Shown piece after piece: positions 59,210 to 64,000 of a DNA stretch of 64,000 nucleotides (position 1 is its first letter; each line of letters starts with the position of its first letter). The notes beneath the pieces were generated by a model, which saw nothing but the letters and a program-made list of their open reading frames with translations, searched no databases and was not told the DNA's origin. A program made the position numbers and the translations under genes. The stretch comes from Actinoallomurus bryophytorum (GTDB lineage Bacteria; Actinomycetota; Actinomycetes; Streptosporangiales; Streptosporangiaceae), in assembly GCF_006716425.1 (NCBI RefSeq), contig NZ_VFOZ01000002.1, positions 248,001-312,000 of the forward strand. The letters run 5' to 3'.

Positions 59210-62200
59210 ATGAGGCGTCTCCTGACCATCGTGCTCGCCGTCGTGCTCGCGGTGGCACTGTCCGCGGGGCCCGGCGCCGCGGCGACGGCCTTCCCCGGCG
59301 GGCCGCCGAACGATCCCGACTACGCCCCCGCCGAACAGGGATCCGTGCTGACCTGCCTGACGAAGTCGGCGCCGGGCGCGGAGCAGCACAACCTCTATTC
59401 GTTCATGCCGCGGTGCACGCCGGGCGCCAAGGATCCCGAAGGCGCCTCGGGCATGTCCGTCGACACGGCCTGGCGCGACTACACCACCGGGTCGCCCGAC
59501 ACGGTGATCGCCTACGTCGAGGCCGGCGTCAACTGGCACGGCACGGACGTGGCCGACCTGGCGAACAAGGTCTATCTCAACACCGGTGAGCTGCCCAAGC
59601 CGCAGGGCGCCTCCTCCTACGACCGCGACGGCGACGGCGCGGTCACCGCCGCCGACTACTCCGGCGACGGGCGGGTCCACGACGCCAACGGCAACGGCGT
59701 GGTCGACCCTGAGGACCTCATCGTCGCGTTCTCCGACGGCACGGACGGCGACGGCAACGGCTTCACCGACGACATCTCCGGCTGGGACTTCTATGACGAC
59801 CAGAACGACCCGGCCACCTCCGACGCGACGTACGGGCACGCGAACGAGCAGCTCAGGAAGGCCGGCGCGCAGACCGACAACGGGAAGCTCGGCGCGGGGA
59901 TCTGCCCGAAGTGCCGGCTGATGCCGATCCGTGCCGGCCAGGAGGCGCTCGACCGTACCGACGACCTCGCGGCGGCCTGGCTGTACGCGGGGCGGGCGGG
60001 CGCCAAGGTCATCGTGAGCACCACCGCCGACCTCGGTTACTCCTCCGCCATGCGGCGCGCCGTGGACAAGCTCTGGAACGACGGCGTGGTCATGGTCGAG
60101 TCCAGCAACGACTTCGACTCCACGGACCACCAGGGCGGAATGTTCTGGCCGCACGTCCTCCCGGGGAACGGCCTGGTGCCCAACACCGACGGTGTGCCGA
60201 GCCCGCTCGCCAACCCGCTGACCACGACGTACCGGGAACGCTCGAACCTGACCTCGTTCGGCTCCCACTCGATGTTCTCGGTGGCCACGATGGGCGGCTC
60301 GACCTCGGAGTCGACGCCGACGACCGGCGGGATCTTCGGCCTGCTTCTGTCGTACGGCGCCCAGGCAGCCCAGGAGAAGAAGATCGCCTGGCCGCTGAGC
60401 AACGGTGAGGCCGTCCAGGTGATGCGCGCCACCGCGAGCGACGTCGCCGACACGAGCCTGGGCTGGCCGGGGCGTCCCGGCTGGGACAGCCAGTACGGCT
60501 ACGGCCGGCCCAACGTGCACGCGGCCATGGCGGCGGTCGCCAAGGGCGACATCCCGCCCGTCTCCTCGATCGAGAGCCCGGACTGGTACGCCCTCTATGA
60601 CCCGGAGACCACACCGTCGGTGCCGGTCACCGGGCACGTCGAGGCGCGCCGGGCCGCGAGCTTCCGGTACGAGCTGCAGGTCGCGCCCGGCCTCGATCCC
60701 GTCGACTCCGACTTCGCCGGGGCCGGGTCGGGTCAGGGCAGCGGCACCTACGACGGCAAGGTGGGCACGCTCGACCTGGCCGGGCTGCCCCGGTCGTTCT
60801 GGACCAAGGCGTACACGATGTCGGACGACAAGGCGCTGTCCACGACCGAGCAGTACACCGTCACACTGCGGCTGCGAGTGTGGGACGACCAGAACCGGAT
60901 GGGCGAGGAGCGCCGCACGGTCGCGGTCCATCACGACCCGGCACTGCGGTCCGGCTTCCCGCAGCGGTTCGGCATCGGTGGCGAGAGCCAGCCCGCCCTG
61001 ACCGACCTGCAGGGCAGCGGGCACGAGGCGATCGTGTTCGGCGACGCCGACGGCCGGGTGCACGCCGTCGACGGGGTCAGCGGCAAGGAGCTGCCCGGCT
61101 GGCCCGTCACCACGAACGCGAGCCGCGTGCGCGTCCCCGGCTTCGACCCCGGCCACGAACCGATCATCGCGCCGGTCGCGGCCGGCGACCTGTTCCACGA
61201 CGGGCGGCAGGAGGTCGTGGTCACCAGCACGACCGGGCGTACCTACGCCTTCGACGCGTCCGGCAAGGCGCTTCCCGGCTGGCCGAGGACGCTCGACACC
61301 GGGGTGAGCAAGCCCGCGATCCCGCGGCCCGCGCTGTCGTACACGCGGCCGCCGCACCAGGGCGCGACCGCCTCGCCGGTGCTGACCGACCTGGACGGCA
61401 AGCCGGGCCTGGAGGTCGTACAGGCGGGCTGGGACGGCCGGCTGCACGCCTGGCACGCCGACGGAAGCGACGTGGCGGGCTGGCCGGTGACGGTCGCCGA
61501 TCCGCCCAAGCCCGCCTCCGGCGTGGCCATCGACGACGCGAAGCTGGACGCGACCCCGGCCGTGGCCGACCTCGACGGCGACCACAGGCCGGAGATCGTG
61601 GTGCGATCGCAGCACTCGGAGACCTCGGGCGCGGGCATCCAGCCGCTCGGCGCGAACTACGTGTACGCCTACCACGCCGATGGCTCCCCGGTGAGCGGCT
61701 GGCCCGTACGGCTGCCGTCGATCATCACGTACTACGGCAGTGCGCAGGAGTTCATCACCGAGGCGGCGAACTCCCCCGCGGTGGCCGACGTCGACGGCGA
61801 CGGGAAGGACGAGGTGGCCACCGGCCCGTCGTTCGCGGCGACCTTCCTGGTCGGCGGGGACGGCAAGGTGCGGAACGCGTACGGGCCGCTGAACAACCCG
61901 GCGCTCGGCCTGCTGAACGGCGACGAGTCCGTGATCCGCGCGCTGCTGGGCGGGAAGCTGCCCGCCGACGTGCCCGCGTCGTTCACGACCAGCGGCGCGT
62001 TCGGCCGCTTCAGCGGGCGTCTCGGGTACGCCGAGTCCGGATCGGGCGCGGTGTCGCTGATCGCCGCGCTGCTGTACCCCGGCAGCGGCAGCCCGATCGG
62101 CAACTTCGAGCGCGGGTACGACGCGCTCACCGGCCTGCCCGCCGCGGGCTTCCCCCATCAGCGGCACGGCCTGGACTTCCTCGGCGGGCCGCTGATCACC

Positions 62201-62734
62201 GACGTCACCGGCGACGGGAAGGCCGAGATCGTCGACGGCGGCGACACCTCGACGGTGCACGCCTTCACCTCGTCCGGGCAGGCGGCGGGCTTCCCGAAGT
62301 TCACCGGCGGCTGGACGCTGTTCGCACCGTCGGCGGGCGACCTGGACGGCGACGGCCGTACGGACCTGGTCACCACGACCCGCGAGGGCTATCTGTTCGC
62401 CTGGAAGACCGACGGGAAGCCGGACGCCGAGTCGTGGGCCTACCACCACGACGAGTGGCGCACCGGCCGGTACGGCACCGACACGCGGCCGCCGGGGATC
62501 CTCCGGGACGTCCAGCGCTCCGGCGCGGCGGTCACCTTCACCGCGCCGGGCGACGACTGGTACGCGGGCCGCGCGACGTCGTACCGCGTCACCGCCGACG
62601 GGACGACCACGACGGTCCCCGCGACCGTGGACGCGGGCGGGAGGCAGACCGTCACGGTCCCGGCCGGCGCGCAGAAGATCACCGTCCAGGCGGTGGACGA
62701 CGCGGGCAACCTGGGCCCCCAGGCGGCCCTCTAG
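59210..62734 (+). CDS. Secreted subtilisin-like (S8) protein with EF-hand-like loops and FG-GAP repeats
   Basis: A 1174-residue exported protein. After the signal peptide (residues 1-25) comes an S8 peptidase-like domain. The first catalytic motif reads VIAYVEAGVNWHG, with Glu where S8 enzymes have Asp; the His may be that of YGHANEQL; the Ser lies in GGSTSESTPTTGG, in place of GTSMATPHVAG. Calcium-type loops (DRDGDGAVTAAD, DANGNGVVDPED, DGDGNGFTDD) are inserted between them. From about residue 600 seven FG-GAP/VCBS repeats (LTDLDGKPGLEVVQ, VADLDGDHRPEIV, ADVDGDGKDEV) form a propeller, and a fibronectin-like domain closes the protein. The ATG at 59210 follows GAGGTGG. Confidence 0.85.
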   Translation: MRRLLTIVLAVVLAVALSAGPGAAATAFPGGPPNDPDYAPAEQGSVLTCLTKSAPGAEQHNLYSFMPRCTPGAKDPEGASGMSVDTAWRDYTTGSPDTVIAYVEAGVNWHGTDVADLANKVYLNTGELPKPQGASSYDRDGDGAVTAADYSGDGRVHDANGNGVVDPEDLIVAFSDGTDGDGNGFTDDISGWDFYDDQNDPATSDATYGHANEQLRKAGAQTDNGKLGAGICPKCRLMPIRAGQEALDRTDDLAAAWLYAGRAGAKVIVSTTADLGYSSAMRRAVDKLWNDGVVMVESSNDFDSTDHQGGMFWPHVLPGNGLVPNTDGVPSPLANPLTTTYRERSNLTSFGSHSMFSVATMGGSTSESTPTTGGIFGLLLSYGAQAAQEKKIAWPLSNGEAVQVMRATASDVADTSLGWPGRPGWDSQYGYGRPNVHAAMAAVAKGDIPPVSSIESPDWYALYDPETTPSVPVTGHVEARRAASFRYELQVAPGLDPVDSDFAGAGSGQGSGTYDGKVGTLDLAGLPRSFWTKAYTMSDDKALSTTEQYTVTLRLRVWDDQNRMGEERRTVAVHHDPALRSGFPQRFGIGGESQPALTDLQGSGHEAIVFGDADGRVHAVDGVSGKELPGWPVTTNASRVRVPGFDPGHEPIIAPVAAGDLFHDGRQEVVVTSTTGRTYAFDASGKALPGWPRTLDTGVSKPAIPRPALSYTRPPHQGATASPVLTDLDGKPGLEVVQAGWDGRLHAWHADGSDVAGWPVTVADPPKPASGVAIDDAKLDATPAVADLDGDHRPEIVVRSQHSETSGAGIQPLGANYVYAYHADGSPVSGWPVRLPSIITYYGSAQEFITEAANSPAVADVDGDGKDEVATGPSFAATFLVGGDGKVRNAYGPLNNPALGLLNGDESVIRALLGGKLPADVPASFTTSGAFGRFSGRLGYAESGSGAVSLIAALLYPGSGSPIGNFERGYDALTGLPAAGFPHQRHGLDFLGGPLITDVTGDGKAEIVDGGDTSTVHAFTSSGQAAGFPKFTGGWTLFAPSAGDLDGDGRTDLVTTTREGYLFAWKTDGKPDAESWAYHHDEWRTGRYGTDTRPPGILRDVQRSGAAVTFTAPGDDWYAGRATSYRVTADGTTTTVPATVDAGGRQTVTVPAGAQKITVQAVDDAGNLGPQAAL

Positions 62735-62852
62735 CGCGCGCCGCCGCTCTCGCCGGCTCGCCCATGTCCGGCCGATGACGGGAGTCCGGTGACGGCCTGT
62801 ATCCGCCCTCACCGGCGGACGCGGCGGTGTTCCCGGTGGAGGCTGTGGAACG

Positions 62853-62858
62853 TACCGT
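62853..62858 (+). promoter_or_regulatory. Candidate -10 box of a leaderless promoter for the MOSC gene
   Basis: TACCGT stands seven bases before the ATG at 62866. A GGAG lies too close to the start (three bases) to serve as a normal ribosome-binding site, which favours a leaderless message. Confidence 0.4.
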
Positions 62859-62865
62859 TGGAGTC

Positions 62866-63519
62866 ATGAAGGTGCTCACGGTCAACGTCGGCAGGCCACG
62901 GCCCAACCCGTGGAAGGGCCTGAAAGTGACGGGCATCGACAAGCGACCCGTCGACGGACCGGTCGCCGTCGCCGCCCCCGGCCCCAAGGGCACCGGCGCG
63001 GTCGGTCTCGCCGGTGACCGGGTCTATGACGTCAAGAACCACGGCGGCTCCGACCAGGCGGTCTACGCCTACGCCCGCGAGGATCTCGACGGGTGGGAGG
63101 CCGAGCTGGGCCGGCCGCTCGAGAACGGCGTCTTCGGGGAGAACCTCACGACCCTGGACCTGGACGTCAGCGGCGCCCTGATCGGCGAGCGCTGGCGGGT
63201 CGGGCCCGACGTCGTGCTGGAGGTGTCGTGCCCGCGGATCCCGTGCGGGACCTTCCAGGGCTGGCTGGAGCGTGACGGCTGGATCAAGCAGTTCACCAGG
63301 GCAGCGGTGCCGGGCGCCTATCTGCGTGTGATCGAACCCGGCGACATCCGGGCCGCCGACCCGGTCGAGATCGTGCACCGGCCCGCCCACGACGTGACCG
63401 TCGCCCTGACCTTCCGCGCGATGACGCGCGAACCCGGGCTCCTGCCCCGGTTGCTGGTCGCCGACGCACTGCCGCTGGACATCCGGGAACTCATACGCCG
63501 GCGCACCGCCCAGGTCTGA
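62866..63519 (+). CDS. MOSC-domain protein
   Basis: A 217-residue soluble protein with a MOSC domain, the fold that handles the sulfur or molybdenum of molybdenum cofactor and that supports reduction of N-hydroxylated compounds (YiiM/MARC type). Visible parts are LAGDRVYDVKNHGGSDQAVYAYAREDLDGWEAELG in pieces, VFGENLTTLDLDVSGALIGERW in pieces and the conserved Cys in PRIPCGTFQ near residue 127. The first 12 residues of an in-frame upstream start are not supported by sequence or signal. Confidence 0.9.
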   Translation: MKVLTVNVGRPRPNPWKGLKVTGIDKRPVDGPVAVAAPGPKGTGAVGLAGDRVYDVKNHGGSDQAVYAYAREDLDGWEAELGRPLENGVFGENLTTLDLDVSGALIGERWRVGPDVVLEVSCPRIPCGTFQGWLERDGWIKQFTRAAVPGAYLRVIEPGDIRAADPVEIVHRPAHDVTVALTFRAMTREPGLLPRLLVADALPLDIRELIRRRTAQV

Positions 63520-63530
63520 GACCGCCACCC

Positions 63531-63887
63531 TCAGGTCAGGGTGGAGCGGACGGCCTCGTCGGTACGGGCGACCACGGCCGAGCCGTCGTCGGCGGTGATG
63601 ATCGGGCGCTGGATCAGGATCGGGTGGCCGGCCAGCGCGCGGAGCCAGCGGTCGCGGTCCTCCGGGGTGCGTGGCCAGCCGGACACGCCCAGCTCCTTGG
63701 CGACCTTCTCCCCGGTCCGCGTGATGTCCCAGGGTTCGAGGCCGAGACGGCCCAGCACCTCGCGCAGCTCTACCTCGGACGGCGGGTCGTCGAGATAGCG
63801 GCGTACGGTGTAGTCCGCGTTCTCGGCGTCCAGGATCGAGAGCGCCGAGCGGCACTTCGCGCAGCGCGGGTTGAGCCAGATTTCCAT
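63531..63887 (-). CDS. ArsC/Spx-family thioredoxin-fold protein
   Basis: A 118-residue protein of the arsenate reductase/Spx family. CAKC (residues 9-12) marks the redox site, followed by SALSILDAENADYTVRRYLDDPPSEVELREVL in pieces and the cis-Pro region QRPIITADDGSAVVAR. Its members reduce arsenate or other substrates with glutathione or a thiol carrier, or bind RNA polymerase; which one holds here is open. The ATG at 63887 follows GAGGAA. It starts eight bases after the stop of the membrane protein gene on the same strand. Confidence 0.9.
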   Translation of the reverse strand: MEIWLNPRCAKCRSALSILDAENADYTVRRYLDDPPSEVELREVLGRLGLEPWDITRTGEKVAKELGVSGWPRTPEDRDRWLRALAGHPILIQRPIITADDGSAVVARTDEAVRSTLT

Positions 63888-63894
63888 GGGTTCC

Positions 63895-64000
63895 TCACTC
63901 CCGCGATGTGCCGGCGACGGCGTCCGGCTCGGCCGGGGCGGCGGCGACGGCACCCGGTGCCGCGCGGCGGCCGATGGCGATGGCGAGCAGGGCGGCGGCG
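63895..64000 (-). CDS. C-terminal end of a membrane transport-type protein (start outside window)
   Basis: The minus-strand frame from the window edge encodes a hydrophobic stretch (AAALLAIAIGRR) and a variable Ala/Pro tail ending TSRE, then TGA at 63897-63895. A final transmembrane helix with a short basic and flexible tail is typical of MFS or similar transporters. It precedes the ArsC/Spx-like gene by 7 bases and is probably cotranscribed with it. The family cannot be fixed from 34 residues. Confidence 0.45.
   Translation of the reverse strand, partial: AAALLAIAIGRRAAPGAVAAAPAEPDAVAGTSRE

Overview
The window is high-GC, densely coded DNA with GTG and TTG starts, many 1-4 nt start/stop overlaps, Tat and Sec exported enzymes, ECF sigma/anti-sigma pairs, ThyX in place of ThyA, and apparently leaderless genes with a TANNNT box 6-8 nt before the start codon. 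This points to an actinobacterium; the gene mix (group 1h hydrogenase, MctP transporter, secreted GH3 and GH59 enzymes, LAL regulator) suits a filamentous soil genus of the Streptosporangiales/Thermomonosporaceae kind, but the genus is inference. I saw no rRNA, tRNA, CRISPR array, insertion sequence, integrase or attachment site. Genes are cut at both window edges.

Layout. 1-4444: end of a LivM-type permease, then a CoA-dependent catabolic operon (SDR, metal amidohydrolase, acyl-CoA ligase, MaoC hydratase). 4476-7317: DUF427 protein, LysR regulator and an SDR lacking the YxxxK pair. 7478-11505: a coupled secreted pair, type-B carboxylesterase and GH3 glycosidase with PA14. 11775-16818: RDD membrane protein, aldo/keto reductase, GMC oxidoreductase, ECF sigma factor with its membrane partner. 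16925-18446: tandem thyX genes. 18582-21162: short upstream ORF, unknown protein and molybdopterin oxidoreductase. 21302-23590: fused trpEG behind a trp attenuator whose 12-codon leader has three consecutive Trp codons. 23795-26368: DUF3311/MctP transport pair and TetR regulator. 26439-26886: wrecked amidase gene. 26973-39000: mostly single genes, including a DUF1023 hydrolase, SGNH lipase, GH59 glycosidase, S9 peptidase, NhaA-DsbA fusion and Tat-exported flavin oxidase.

The most interesting part is 39122-52824. Opposite to hypF lies one run of 15 minus-strand genes, read from about 52789: SIS protein, HypC-like mini-protein, second SIS protein, hydrogenase small and large subunits, NifU-type scaffold, three uncharacterised proteins, maturation protease, hypA, hypC, hypD, hypE and an acidic protein. 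The small subunit has C-x2-D where other [NiFe] hydrogenases have C-x2-C, and there is no signal peptide. Both features mark the group 1h, high-affinity, oxygen-tolerant actinobacterial hydrogenases thought to scavenge atmospheric H2. hypB is absent here. The two SIS proteins have lost different parts of the GmhA metal site and together retain all four positions, so they may form a mixed oligomer. Together with the HypC-like protein and the uncharacterised trio they are the best candidates for an undescribed maturation or electron-transfer module. The promoter lies below a cluster of palindromes, and a 15-bp hairpin separates the structural genes from the accessory genes.

The rest (53071-64000) holds a SigK/RskA pair, a ferritin-like protein, two small proteins, a 957-residue LuxR-type ATPase regulator, a very large secreted S8-like protein with FG-GAP repeats, a MOSC protein and an ArsC/Spx-like protein.
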